Source of the DNA: Anticarsia gemmatalis | Taxonomy: Eukaryota > Arthropoda > Insecta > Lepidoptera > Erebidae | Direction of reading: 5' to 3' | DNA: 64,000 nucleotides | Assembly (NCBI RefSeq): GCF_050436995.1 | Contig: NC_134749.1 | Coordinates: forward strand, 10,124,001 to 10,188,000 | In this document: positions 11,579 through 25,816 of the stretch, one piece after another | Position numbering within the stretch: the stretch's first letter is position 1 | Layout of the letters: every line of letters starts with the position of its first letter | The notes under the pieces: model-generated | Told to the model about the DNA's origin: nothing | Database searches by the model: none | What the model saw: the letters and a program-made list of their open reading frames with translations, nothing else | Made by a program: the position numbers and the translations under genes

Positions 11579-14049
11579 AGACTATATAGTAGAATTTTGG
11601 TATGTACAATTGTAGAAAATATATTGCTTTTTTAAATTGAATATTTAACGTAATAATATGGAGCAAGGACTTGTCTGTCGTAGGAATTCTCGAACCATTC
11701 TGCAGAATTGTGTCTGTTAAGTTTTAGATAGTCATTTGTTAGTTTGCTTTTCATAGTAGTAGTCGAGGTTTTGAAATATATGTTTACCAAATTATTAATG
11801 GTGATACAAAAAAGCCTTTTTTCTTAATAATAATATGGTGTTCTCTGATATCTGCCAACCCCTATTTGAAAATGAGCGTGATTTTATGTATTTAATTTAA
11901 AAGAAATTAATTAAGAAGTCATACCGAACAATGAATAATCCTTTTCTATAAATTATAATAATGAATCATCTCTTTTTAAAAAGGTTTTATAAACGTAAGG
12001 TATTCTTTTCTTTGTATTATCAATATTTTACCTCCGCTAATCCATCTATCAAGCTTATAATCAAGGATATAATATATCTACTGAGCTCTACATCAATGTT
12101 TGTTAAAGGTTCCCTATAGATCCATGTTAAGCTGTAGGTTTATAACGGGTCGGTATGATCAATAGCGTATTAATACGTACATGGGCGTGGGAATGTGAGA
12201 TATTGGATCTTAATGCTGTCCTGCAAATTGAATGTCCTCTTTGCTAGTCGGTTTTATTTAAGCTTGTTTAAATGTTTATTCTCACACTGCTTTTATTGTC
12301 AAAGCGGCAATGTAAAAACTGATAACATACTTAGGAAATAAAATTAAAAAAATATATTAGAATTTGTCCAGAAGCGAAGGGGTACATACGTAAAAAAAAT
12401 TAAGACGATTTTTCGAGAGAAGATGTTTAAAAGCCTTATTGCAAAACTGGTATGTCTTTACGGTTTTAGTTTCGCTTGTGTAGTTCACAAATTAAACAAC
12501 TGTTTTCTCGTTATTCATTTTTCTTTGATTAATTTCGTCTGATTTATAAAACCTTTGCATGAAAGTTACTCCACAATTTGCGGGCGTTGTGACGTACATA
12601 GCAAGACTACTGCGTTTTATCTTACCCTCGCTTTCTACGCATAAAACATAACCACTAGTGTCATATTACTTCCTTTTTCTGATCATTCATCCTTTACCGA
12701 AACTGAGACGAACCTTTCTCGTCCTACAAATTATAGGTAAAATTTGATAAATGTCGTAGATAATATTACAAATAACAGATAGTTATTGCCAAAGGCACGT
12801 CATATCTTTCTCAGTGCCCCAATTTTGCCCGTTACTTTCATATTTTAAGTATTGTGACCTTAATGTCTTATGACTTGCTGTTACCGAGTTTGGTCTCATC
12901 ACGGAACCTGACAAATTGTCGGATGATCTGAATTTTATATTGTTACAAAATTGTATACCATCGTCAAACCACAATACAAAATTAAGTACCCATTATTAAG
13001 TTATCCTTTTACAAATTATATTTAGGGATTCAAAATATTCGCTAAATATATTATCTAAATTCAGCCCTGGAAAGGACACAAATGTCTCTGCTAAGTCTTA
13101 TCATTTCAATTTCACAAACTTTTTAATCAACTCAATAAAAACTGTTCAACTTCGTTTTAAAATTTTGCCGCAAAAGTTTAATAACGGCTATTTTCATAGA
13201 AGAGAACCGTAGAGCAGTAGCAAAAGCACAGTTGGACTTATCTTGATTCCGCAAGTACACAGTGCAATGAACCCAGGAAATAAGGTCACGTCCCGTCAAG
13301 TGACTATATACCCCGGGTTTTTAATTGCACAGAATTTTATAACCGCTCGGACTTTTTCATTCAAACCTTAAGTGGGATTCAAGCACTTGAATCGGGATCA
13401 AATATGAAGGACCTTTGAGCGCCCGGGATTTTCGGATTAAGACAATTTATATTCGTTAATATTTAGGAAGTTTTAATAAGGGAGGAAATGTATCTGTTGA
13501 ATAGTTAAAATTTAAGGTTTCGGGTTAAATTCTAAGCCCAAGGTTACGCTGAATTTATAAATGTGTGCAGCAGATAACGGTTTGCTTTAGAAATAGATAC
13601 TTTGATTTATAATTGATTGATGAACAAAAGTCTATTGGTACAACAACTGTTACTCACGTAAAGCGTCATTTTAAACACTAACGATAAAAGAAGCAACAGA
13701 AACTCCATTAGATCAATATCTAACTGTATTTAATGGCACAACACAACCATGAACGTGAACTTTCAATAATGACTTCAGTCGACTGACCGATAGATATCAC
13801 TATAATTACCGTTAGAACTGGCATTAGGTGAAACTATCAGCAGTATTTAAAGGTCAGGTTGAATTAATAATTGTTTGGTCAATCGTTTATCGACAACACC
13901 ATTATGAAGAAACTTTAGGTGTTTGGTATTTGGTCATTGGCGTTACCAAGGTTAGAATGTGACCACGATAACTTGTTGCCATTAAAGTCATACCTATTAG
14001 GAAAATAGTAAATGTTATTTTACAATTTAATACCTTCATATGAAATTTC

Positions 14050-14220
14050 AATGTTGGTTACCGTACTCCTCAGAAACGGCTTGACCGATTCTCATGAAAT
14101 TTTGTAAGCGTATTGTAGGCCTGAAAATTGGCCAACATTTTTCATACACCTCAGTGACGCTGTTTTTTTTTATTTATATGGCAAAACAACGATTGCGGGG
14201 TCAGTTTGTAACATATAAAT
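14050..14220 (-). mobile_element. Dispersed repeat 'agctgacccggcaaa', inverted copy
   Basis: ccgattctcatgaaattttg and tatggcaaaacaacgattgc are the reverse complement of the pattern at 1632-1822. Confidence 0.5.
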
Positions 14221-17200
14221 ATGCATTCCTTAATAAACAAGGATAGTCAAGTTGTACAAAATTTTGCTTACTATACCACGGTCATTTGCAAAATATCGTC
14301 ATATTTACATGCCTACGCGTGTAAGAGTTTGTGCGATATATTTTTTCCTTCACAGTTAAAGCCAGTAATTCAAATTCATTTATCCAGGAGCTGCAGTAGA
14401 CATATGATAGGTTTTGCCTAGATTTAAGCCCTCGACATAATTCGAGGGAGGCAAATATATCACTGCTTAATACAGTTATAGAAGTACTTTGTTTATTTTT
14501 ATAATCCAAATATATGAATGCACATCAAATTACGACTGCGCAAATTGAATGCACTTGTTTGCACCAAATATTGCGTTATATTGTTTCAGTTGATATTTTA
14601 TTTAATTGCGGCCGCGTAACAGTGTTTGGCACAGCCGCTGATTGCGGTTTTACTGTTAATAAACTACCTTTTATTGACTCGATGCAAATATATTTGTGCT
14701 TGCTTTAGCTTTAAATAGAGAAAATATAAATATATAATATCTACTTACTAGGGTTTGAAAAATATCTGGAACTCTGTTATTTAATGTTAAAGGTTAAGTG
14801 TGTTGCTTCCGAAAATTAATAATAATCTGTGTTGTAATTATACGGATTCGCACTACTGCCTTTTCAGAATAAATTCTGGGAAGTGAATGCAGATTAATAT
14901 AAAAAGTATGGAATTTTCCAGACAGAATCAGATGTTAACTAATTTTTAGTTTTAATTTTTCGTTGAACACTTATAGTAATAGTAAAACATTAAAATCAAA
15001 TCAAGGGTTACCTCTCCATATTATAATGCATATTTATACCACTGGCACAAATTGTAGTGTTTACATTTTTGTGTATAATTTGTAGAATTCTGAACAATTT
15101 ACACCCTTCGGTATAAACAGATTCTAAGTTCTAAGAGAAAACTTGAAAATAATAATTACTTAATAAAATTATTCTCTGCAAATCAGTCTAGATACCAAAT
15201 TTAACGTTTAAAATTAGTAGCACTGCTTCTATTCGTGTAATTGTTTATCGTGTTCAATATACTGTTGGAACACCAACAAAACATCGCTTCAAATATTCCA
15301 GACATCTAAACATTGACGTCTATTAATACCAAGCGAACCAAATCAGATAAAGCGTGAATTATTCCCAGCAAGTTTGTTTGATCAATAACGACTACTGGGA
15401 ACCGTGAAAGCTGTGAATAGAGGTTTGTCTAATACTCGGTTAGCACAAAAACTGTTCTTTTAAAGGCAATTTTATTCATTTGCTTACAATGATTCGTGTC
15501 ACTGTTATAATCATCCTACTAATATTATAAATGCGAAAGTTTGTGAAAATGTATGTATGGATGTTTGTTACTCTTACACGCAAATACTACTAACCCTAAT
15601 ACGATGAAAGGACAATGGGTAATGGTGGGCCCACCTCTCAATACATATGAATGAATAGGTATTTTCATGCAGAATAAAACTTAGTATTACGACTAACGTT
15701 AAAAGTCAGTACTTTCGGAGTTATACTACCTATTATACTGCCATAAAAATGATCCCAATCTTAGCAATTATTTATCGTAGTTTACTTCATTAAAATATTA
15801 ACACTACCGAGGCTCAAACTGTATTGTGTATAATCATCGCTTATCTCTCTAGCAGCACCCCTCTCTAGCACCCCACCCCTCCAAAGGATACAATCACGCC
15901 ACGTAAGAGCAAGAACATATTATTGCTATATATTAATTGATCGAAACCAAGTTGGAAGAAACGCGATAACACAATATTATTGCACTTGCTTGACCGGACG
16001 GCGAACTGTGGGATCGTGCGCTCACATCATATCTTTGATTTGGTACCTAGGAGTTGGAAGATATCAACCATTCGTGGCCCCCGCGTTTTTCTTAAATGAT
16101 GTCATTCTTATTGATGAAGAAGACGAATAATAAATCTTGTTTTAAAGTAAAATACATGTATTATTAGTATCATTACTATTTTACCTTATAAATAATATGA
16201 TAATCTGAGACGACTTTAAGACATCGTAGCTCCGAAAGTACTAACATTTGACCATAGTTTAGTTAGTAAATAATGTTCCGCTAAAAAGGCCTATCCAACG
16301 GTATATCATATGTTACTATTGAGGGGTGGGCCCAGATTCCATACATTTGTTTCCCATCCTCCTTTGGTGATACTACTTTTTATTCCGGAGTTCCCGAGGG
16401 ATCGGGGTTTACTTGGGAAGGGTTTCCACGCGGACGAAGTCGCGGGCGGCCTCTAGGACCTATTATATTAATATAAATATCAAACGCAAAGTTCAATCCG
16501 AACTGAAACAGCGATTTGTGAATTACATATAGGTATACATAGCTTTGTTCCGGTGGTCATCATCAGACCCAAGCTTTAAAAGTAAAAGTTTGTAACTATC
16601 TCTTTCAATTAGAGTTTTCTAAAGAATACAACATTGGAATACAGTCTCTTTAATTAAAAAAATAAATAATAATCACATGCTTTTGTTCTCTTATATGTTT
16701 TTACACGATTTAAATCGCGGGCAGGTGCTTCAGTGCAAAATTTTATAGTTTAATTTATTCTGAAACTGATTTTGTTCTTTAATATAGTCTGCGAGCCGTT
16801 CTATGACGAAATTTTATAGTTTTATGCAAAACAGGCGGTTTTATTGCGGCGTGTCGTACATAAATAATTCAAGTTTTCGTTTTAGTGACTTTACTCGTTG
16901 TTGAAGCGTCGAACAACAGTAAATATAAATTATAGTGGAATTAAAAGACAATATATTTTATAGACTAAAATTGTGTGATATTAGTAGCAAAACATCGCGT
17001 GGCGTTCTAATACATGCCAAGTAAATATGACCTAGCCCAACAGTATTGGTTGGTATAACATTAATCTGGTTTTTATAAAATTATTGCTCTACATAAAACC
17101 TAAGCGGTCAATTATATCGTGTAATTCGGCTATTGTGCAATATTCTTGATCGTCTTAAAGCGGCATTAGATGAGTAACACAAAAATCAACTTAAAACAAT

Positions 17201-19319
17201 TAAAGGGCAAGGGGACTATTTTTATTCCAGCGTTGTCGGAGAATAAAATAAATCAGGAATATTTAGGCAATTTATGCTATCTTTGGAAAAGTTCTAGGTT
17301 TAAAACAGTGAAAATCACACAATGACATCCCATTGAAACCGAAAATTTACAATGTTTTTGTTCTTTTAGTTTAACAACTTTGAACGTTAGTCGATAAATA
17401 TTATCTTTCTTGTTTAAATACCGAGGGAAGTAAACACAGCGTGTAATTACATACCTACATATATGTACATACATCGCTGAAAGAATCGTGTCAAGTAATT
17501 TCCATATCGCGATGCTTTCAGCCATGTTCCATGGTATCTCACGATAAAATCTGTACAGTTAGAATTAATATAGTGCTTTCGGAGGGGGCGTTGTACTTTT
17601 AATATAGTAATTTATTTCAAAGACCACGCGAAGAACCTTTGAAAAGTAATTATTTAACCGACTTATTGTTATTTGTGTTATAAAAATATAAAAGTTATGG
17701 GTTTCCAAACAAATACGTTACCAAAAAAGGTGTTCAATTGACGATGAACGTGGTTTTTTTGAATGTTTACCATATAGCATTTTATGTGTTTCAAATTAGT
17801 TAAGGAAAACTGATGTTGGCGTTTTATCAAAATCAATTTTACATTTGATCCAAACTTTCGCATTAATAATGTTTATAAGGTACTATTACCTATATCATCA
17901 CACATTATGCGTTAGACAACAACCATAGACCACACAACAAATAAAGATTTTTCTTCTCCGGAAACTGTATTGAACACGCAATAAGGTGGTACGTATTAAA
18001 TATGTTTGTTCCCAAGGCTCCGGGACTTTCGGGTAGTATTGGCATCGTGCCACGCTGGCAATGTTTCTCTTATACTCAGCCAAACAATCACCACCGCTCA
18101 TTATTTACTGACTGTGTCAAGGACTTAATACTATTGGGATGCAAGTTTTTGGCTATTGAAAGATGGTATTAAGTTTAAAGTTTATCTATGCAAAAATCTT
18201 AATGTATTATTTGAGTCTTTAACATTTTAAAAATTGAGGTGTATCTTTCTTTTAAGTTATTTGCAAGTTTTTTTAATTGATGAATCCATGGTCTTCAGTA
18301 TCGCATTTTTTGAGATTGTTATGGTAAATAGCATGAAAGTTGTTGCATATATGAGTAACTAGAATCTCTTCTGAAAACGGAAAGAGACAAGCGGCTTTGA
18401 GCTAAAATTTAAAATTTTCTATCGGTTTTTTTTATGAAGACCCTTATTATAACATTGAATTCCACATTTCTAATCAACTTGAACTACGGATACGAAACGG
18501 CACGATAACACATTTTTTTTTATAGGTATGTTCCTTACAATTTTCTTCTCTATCTCCATACCAGATACATGAAACTTGAACAATACAAATATAGCCTATT
18601 ACAAGCAAGTTCTGATCTCGAGGCTATTTATAGAGTAACGAGGTCTTGTTGGACTCCCACGCAAACTTCCTTTGATACATACAAATGAGACCCTTACCTT
18701 GGACAGTTGAACGTACAGTGAGATAAACGAGTGTTATGTACCGGGATGCTGTAATATGTTATTTTTAAAGCTTCTGACAGTTTGACTAACTGGATTTCTT
18801 TGTTGTTATGTTTTGTGAATCGGTTTTGATAGGCGCCTGACGGTTTTCTGAATATTAAGCTACATAACGGGCCGTTTAGCATGCACCTTTTAATATAATG
18901 TTATATAAAGTAATCTGTGGATAATGCTGTTAGTAGTAAGTATAATCAACATACTTTAAGTCATACTTATGTAACTTTAGACTACTTTATTATGATGCTA
19001 CTGTTTGTTTTCCCAAATATATAAATGAATAAATAAATATGCGCTTTGAAAAGTTAAAGGTTACAATAATTTATAACCCGACTTTTCGATCGAGGTATCA
19101 TTCACTGGTCGTGGTCGTGAGCGAACCAGTGTGCAACTTGATTTTTTGGCTATTGTTCTAAACGTGGTTATCTCTAGAATTATCAGCTTTTCTTACCCGC
19201 AAGTGACCTCGGGGGCGAGAGTAGATCGAGAGAACAAATATACATTATGGTCAATGGGACTCTGCATAGCGACGACAGTACGCGCGAGTACCTAAATATG
19301 GACCACATACCAAATACAT

Positions 19320-19385
19320 GGCCATGACTCATGTTATTCCCAACTAAGCAGAGCTTGTAGTATAGTAATTGATAAATATATTTAC
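19320..19385 (-). mobile_element. 3' fragment of SINE family B
   Basis: cccaactaagcagagcttgt agrees with the reverse complement of the family B tail at 51480-51520. Confidence 0.5.
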
Positions 19386-20055
19386 AAACTTTTAAATAAT
19401 TTTGAAAGAAGCCAGCACAGACGAAAATAAAGTTAGTAAGTATACTCTAAATGCTATCATCAGGAGTCTTATACAGTACCTACTTAAAATACTATTGACC
19501 GACTTAACAGAACCAACCTTGAGAGGTGTTGGAGTCGGTCACTTCGCGTCTTGCCGGTTGTTAAGGTAGGTCCATTCAGAAAGTACTAACTTATCGATAT
19601 TGACACTATTGACGATATTTTTTGATATTATAAGAGTTAGTTGACAATTTTGACACAAATATTCTAAGCATTTTGATGATTTTGTTGCCACAAGAGCACG
19701 ATTGCTCGACGTGCTGAGGCTTTAGTTCGATTTGTGTGAAGTAAAGGCAGTTGTTTCAAGTCTGGTTTTATTTTATGCTTATAATTTGTTCCTGTTTCTT
19801 GAAAATTAAAATGATGTTTATTGATAACAATTGCTAGTGTAATCTATCGCAGGACCAAAAAGCGTAGACTCAAATTCTATCGGGGTAAACCGATTCTTAT
19901 CATATTTAAAGCTTAGTGGAAATAATTAACGAAATTGCCAATATTTCGCAACACAATTAAGATTGCGCGTATAACAAAGGTAAAAATTAAATCAATGCTC
20001 GTTTCCATCGTAAAACCACTTCACCCTCAAAAATAAACAAAGGGCTCAAAATAAA

Positions 20056-20160
20056 TCGTAGCACATTTCGCGTAGAGGCGTAGCTTTTGTCTCGTAGCGG
20101 TTCGGCTACGACCTACGTACTGCGTAGTAGGTGGCCTCGGTTTCACCCCCTCTACGACGC
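20056..20160. repeat. 'cgtagc'-rich dispersed repeat, second copy
   Basis: gcgtagaggcgtagcttttg and cggctacgacctacgtactg resemble 5845-5930 in composition and motifs. Confidence 0.35.
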
Positions 20161-21714
20161 AACTGCGTTGTACACAAAGCGCTTATCTCTAAGGTTTTCA
20201 ACAGATTGCGTGACGAAAAATATAAATGGAAGATATAGCTCGTTTCATTTGAATATAGTAGTACTTTACATACATATTGGGCTCGAATAAACTGTCTGAA
20301 CATAAACATAAACTGTATATTTTATGAAATATTCATATTCTATTGGCATATTGTTTTGACAACGAAAGATATTTGCAGACATTATCGTAAAAAGTCAAAA
20401 TGATTGACTTTCAAAGTATCGTATTTTTAAATCTGCGGAACTTTGCCACTTCGACAGCATTTAGACAATAAGCTAGATACCATAGTAAAAAAAACTATTA
20501 CGTTATTTTCGCGTCTACATCTGTGTGAAAAGGTTTTCTAGGATAAAAAGTATTGCAAATATTCAATATTCATCCGGGTCATAAACTGCCTGTTTTCCAA
20601 ATTTTAACAGAAGCAGTTCTCTAGTGTTTTGACTGAAAAAGTAACAGTAACATACATATATTCTCAAAAGTGTACCCTTTCATAATATAAATAACATGTA
20701 AAGTCCACAAAGCGTTGTCAGAATCAGTGTGTAGCTGTGAGCCGAGAGAGTCGAGACAACGGTAACACATGACGTCATAGCTACATGCGCAATGCTCCCC
20801 GCTGACCGAATACCTCCCTACAATGTTATTTAATAACAGAGCTATTTTATTTTTATTATTTGTTTTTGTTTAGGAATTTTCTGGTAGGTTTTATTGTTTT
20901 TCGAATAATGACAGTTACTCGTATATGTCGTGTAGATATTGTATGAAGAGAGATTTTAATTAATTGATGCCCATGTTATTAAGATGTTTCAAATTGTTTT
21001 TGAAGCGATATTTCGTCCATTACACAGCTAAGTCTAGTATCGGTTTTGATGAAATTTAAAATGGAGTGGACCTGGGATAGACCATTTTTTTCATATAAGT
21101 TAACCTTTAACGTTTAAGCAGTGAATTAATTTTTATACAAATGCGAAGTCGTATAAGTTACCTTTTTTGTTTACAAAGTAACTAGTTATTGCTATAATTA
21201 TTATTTTAAATCCTGCCACGGTTTGTTAGTTATGTCTTGTTTTACAAAGCAGTTAAATTTAACGTCAGTAGTTAAAGAAACTTTTATAAAATGTTATTGA
21301 TTGTCTGCTCGGCTTATGTAACCTTTGCAAACAAAGTTTTCGTAGTAATTTTTTTGTGATTTCAGAATTGAATAGCCGCTGAAATGAGCTTCTAAAAGAG
21401 CCTATAACACAGAACATTTTCTCAAAATAATATTTTCTTGAAATTAAATTCGTGGGATTTAATTTCTGTTATGAGAGTACAAATAACTTGTTACTAGAAC
21501 AAAATAGGTGTTCATTTATCTAAGAAAATGTTGCTGAACTTAAAACTTAGGTTTATTTTTAATAATTAAAAGTCTGAAAGTCTACAAGTAGGTAATAAGC
21601 TATTAGGTTTGAAAACAAATTTGCTCTACCATTTGAGCTAAAAATTTATACTTTAAATATACTCCTTTTTTGTTTTTTGCTTGGATGGCTATAGAAAAGC
21701 TATTGAAGTCTCTC

Positions 21715-21835
21715 ACCGAGCCGTATCGTACATAAAATCACGCTTATTTCCCATTGCGGTAGGAAGAGACCAGAGAAGTCCATTTGGTTATGTTTATAAA
21801 CTTTCCTCGCTTCATACACATCCATAAATCTTGTC
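21715..21835 (-). mobile_element. Dispersed repeat, copy of 43565-43710 family
   Basis: aaaatcacgcttatttccca, ggtaggaagagaccagagaa and catacacatccataaatctt. Confidence 0.5.
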
Positions 21836-22588
21836 ATAAATAATAAAAATAATACATGATATTTATCTTTAACATGTTAAATTCCAGCACAAAGAGTTAT
21901 TGAAGGCTTAACAAGAACGAACGCCTGTATGACCTGAAGCCTTTTACACACGATGCATTGGTTAATGAGATTGTTCGACGGATGATCGATGCTAACGGCT
22001 TCGTGACGCCGCGGTGCATCATACACTTATGTAAAACGATTAGTACTGTTTAGCTAAAAGCTCTTAGCGCTAAAGGGTTTTTGTCGTAGCTACTTTTTGC
22101 CTGTTTTTTCCTCTTCAGAAACTGTAGGCACTAGGCAGTGTATGTATAGTATTTGATATGTTGTCGACCCGTTTTCTAGTCAAGAATCCTCGCCTACTAG
22201 TAGCTACTATCGTTTAGCATACTGCTAAATAATATTGATCTGATTTAGATCTTATTCGTTGCCGTGGAAGTCTTAAAAATGCTTCTGGCTTCCTCTGACA
22301 TTAAATAATAATCTATCAATCACCGTGCATAACTTTACCTATACATAACTGTTCAGCAATTTACTGACAAGGCGTAACAGACTAAGTTCCTTTTGCAACA
22401 AAATAAAATATTAACATGGATGATAGTGCACAGCCTTATTTAGCTTTTAAAACCTAAACAACACTATAACAATTAATAATGTACGACGGCGTAGTGTAAA
22501 CAACATTTGAAAGTCAATTACTTTGCGGGCGTGCCTAGCATTTATTTACCGTATAACTACTTGTAGTCTTACCTCAGGTCGTAGGTAA

Positions 22589-23020
22589 GGGCGCATTTTC
22601 ATTAGACGTTCGTGTCCTCTTGCGGGGTGTGGGAGATTTTGTAAACATATACCATACAGCCCGCATGCGGGGAACGGTTTTTATCGGACGTTAAAGCCCG
22701 TATGCTAGCTACAAGACATGACAGATGACGTTTAATGAATGACGAAGAGGTGCTAGGAGAAGGATAGTGAGTCCCCGAATAATTTATATTATAATCGACT
22801 GAGTGTTTATCAAAAATGTTTATTTCGTTATCTTGTACAACTTTTCTTTAAGTAATAAGTCTTTCATAGAGGTCTCCTTTTAAGTAAAAAATATACCTAT
22901 GCTAGGAGGTCCCGCTCTTCAATGGCAAATTATAAAAGGTAAAAGCGACCAATAGCCCGCATGCGGGGAGTCCCCGCATCCGGACTAAAGACCGACTTAC
23001 CGACCAATGAAAATGTGTCC
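22589..23020. mobile_element. MITE with TIRs and TAA target duplication (Harbinger-like)
   Basis: The left end GGGCGCATTTTCATTAGACG matches the reverse complement of the right end, GGACACATTTTCATTGGTCG. TAA flanks both ends (22586-22588, 23021-23023). Inside are two copies of a short palindrome around cccgcatgcgggg (near 22660 and 22957). No coding capacity. Confidence 0.65.
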
Positions 23021-25545
23021 TAAGGCATGAACGTCAATTAGCTAATGAGCTCGGATCATATGTCACTTTGGGCTTGTTTCATAATTAAGATGTGTTGTTT
23101 ATGACCAATTACACAATATTTGGCAATTTCATAACACTTATATAATTAGAACAGAATTCTAGGTTTAGTAATTGTTGGAGTACGTTTTTTGAAGAACTGT
23201 TTCATTAGTGTTTATTAAAATGTCTATAAAATTAAGGTTCAGTTGTTAAAAAAATCGTATACTTAATATATTTTTATACGTAAACGCCGGGTTGAAGTTA
23301 GGCTAGTGTTTTAAAGATGAAATATATAATGTTGGATATTAAATAATTGCTTTTCAAAACAATGTAGTTTTTTATTGTGGACTGCCAATGTATCCATTGT
23401 TTGAATAAGTACGCCACAAGAAGTGATTTAGTCATTGTGTTATATCATCTACTTATTATTAAATCTTGAAACAATAATATGAAACACAATACCTCATGTA
23501 GTTGCTCAGTGCGTTGATAAACGTTAATATGAATTTATATATTTAGGAAGAATCGTAATAGTAACAATATCATTTTTCAATATCTATTAGGAGAGAGAGA
23601 AATGAGTTCTATTACTGTCTGATTAAAAAAGAGACAAAACCATAAGACCAAATTATTAGCTCTAGGTATAAAATTTTAGAAGTTTTAGAGACCATTTAAA
23701 AAAAAAGTCTTTGATTTGTAGTGTAGAGTGAAGTTAGGGAAGTTTGCAAAAGACGTACCAAGTAACGTTATCTGGTCTCTGCCTGCCCCTATAGGAAAAA
23801 GGCGTGGTTTCGTGTATGTATGTTTATAAATCCTTGAGTCTGTTTATTGTTTACTCAGATTTACAATTGAAAAGCTAAAGCAGTTATAAGAACTCATTTC
23901 TCGCGTTTTATGTCTCCTAAATCAAGGACAAAACAAACAATATTACTCAAGGAAGATACACAAATGTTACTACATTGCCAGGGAAATGAAGGTTAATGGG
24001 ACCAAATCCGGGTAACCTTCGTGCCCTGGCATAGCTCCAGATAATTACATACGGGCATTTCTTTCCTTTCCAGATTCAAACTGCTCGTAAACGGCCGTGC
24101 CAACTTGTGCCCGCTCCAACACTCATCTCATCTACTGTTCGACAATGGACTGCAAAATGATAGAAGACAATTGACGCCGCACACTTTCAACGAAAGTGTA
24201 TCCAACACAATATTCAGAATATCTCCAAAAGTACCGAGATAATGAAGACGTCGCACTAACAGCGATAGAGAGCTAACGAGCTCTTAAACCCCATTCGGAC
24301 CATCAATGCTAAATTACAGACTTGTTTCAACGCATTTTTTGAAGCAGCCGTAAATTGTTGAAAGACTAACTCTCCATTGACTCTTTGTGCCGTTCCAAAT
24401 ATGTGTCGTGATTGGGACATGTCGGTGCAAACCAGTGACATCATTAAATAGAGCTTTTTAACGAACTTATAACAGACTATTTATCTATAGTCTAGTGTCA
24501 AGTTTTCCGTCAAAACGGCGGGCGAATACGCGCTGCCGTTTCGTTTTAGTTATTTCATTTTGTTTTACATCAAAGGATAAGCAATAGCCCGGTGGTTTAG
24601 TGTTTGGTTGTGGTTTATTGGTGGGGGTTTGCCCTAGAGGGGCCCCAGAGCGACCCTGGCCAGCCGTACACGAGACAACATATCCAGGATCTTGGACTCC
24701 ATAGTTGACGCAGCTAGATATTGCATTGTGAGTATCACCCGCTTTCTTACCTCTGCCTGAGAGCTCTGTTATTATAATACTACTACGGTAGGGAGACCGT
24801 TAGGCTACATCAGATGCGGTTTTGTTTAGCAATAGCCGATGAAGCTTTTTATTTTAGATGCGTTCAGTTGCATTAGTTCCAAAACATGATTTAATTTCAG
24901 AATCGTCCCATTAACGGCCGAAAACTTTTGGAAATTGGGTGATTTATTTTCCGAGTTAGCGAAAATGGTACAATTGGAAATTTTACAGGTATTTTGAAAA
25001 TTAGATAATGGGGCTTCACATAATCATTTTAGTGTCTTTACAATTATAATAGTTTCTCGTTTTATAAATATGAAAAATATAGCTTATACTTATACATATA
25101 TGCTTTGCAATATATACGTAAATACATGGGTATATTGAACAAATTGTTTATATAATACTGCCTCTTTAAGGTTAGAATAAGTTACAAAATTAATATTAGA
25201 TGCCTACAGTTAAGTTGCTTTCCTAACGAACATGTGTAAATTGTGTAGGAGAGAGAGCCGTGTCGTAGATAACCAACGCTTCGTTAACCCATGTCCCTCG
25301 ATAGATCTAGTATATAGCTTACAGCAACGATTCCTTACTTATCCACATATGTACCTACGTATATATCTATACAATATACTGTATCATACATGATCAACAC
25401 TTCTCATTCTCCTCACTATTCGGTACGATTCGCAAAAACATCAGCTTTACCCACCCACAATCCGATATCAACTTTATTTCTTAACACCGAAAGTCAACAT
25501 TGATACGCACACGACACTGACATTAACTCATCCATACTATGGTTA

Positions 25546-25816
25546 GGGTTACGGACAGGAAAGTGAGCGCTCGAGCGAGCGACGGGTTGTAATATCTGGG
25601 CTCGGGTGGCGTGCGCAGTGCTCCGAGCGCGACCGCGAGCGAGGCAAGTCGACCGAAGACATGGCGGCGCCCGAGTGCGAGCGAGAGGCGCGCAAGCGAC
25701 GCGAGCGCCGCGACTCGGGCTGCGCTCACGAGCGCAAGGAGCGGCGCCCGCACAGCGAGGAGCGCCCGCCGCCGCCACCGCCGCCGCCGCCGCTGCACGA
25801 CTATAACCGACTTGAG
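25546..25816 (+). promoter_or_regulatory. GC/CpG-rich start region and first coding exon of the FAM13 gene
   Basis: This is the only strongly GC-rich stretch in the window, in an AT-rich surround. It includes the start codon at 25661 and the donor at 25817 (gtgaga). It may be an internal promoter, or a coding exon whose GC bias comes from its Arg/Ala/Pro codons. The frame of the start codon is open back to a TAG near 25545 without another ATG. No good pyrimidine-rich acceptor lies just upstream, although a cag at 25559-25561 could serve as one. Confidence 0.4.

Larger units (their letters stand above)
6727..25545 (+). other. Probable first intron of FAM13 or intergenic DNA
   Basis: No recognisable coding exon in about 18.8 kb. 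It contains the repeats listed separately, a TGACGTCA palindrome (20770-20777), and a slightly GC-richer part at 24060-24730. That part has an acceptor-like ctttcctttccag at 24061-24073 and a donor-like gtgagt at 24728. Confidence 0.45.

Noticed and set aside
24256..24444. 62-codon minus-strand open frame
   Set aside because: No family recognised, no splice partners, and length within chance expectation for this locally less AT-rich patch.
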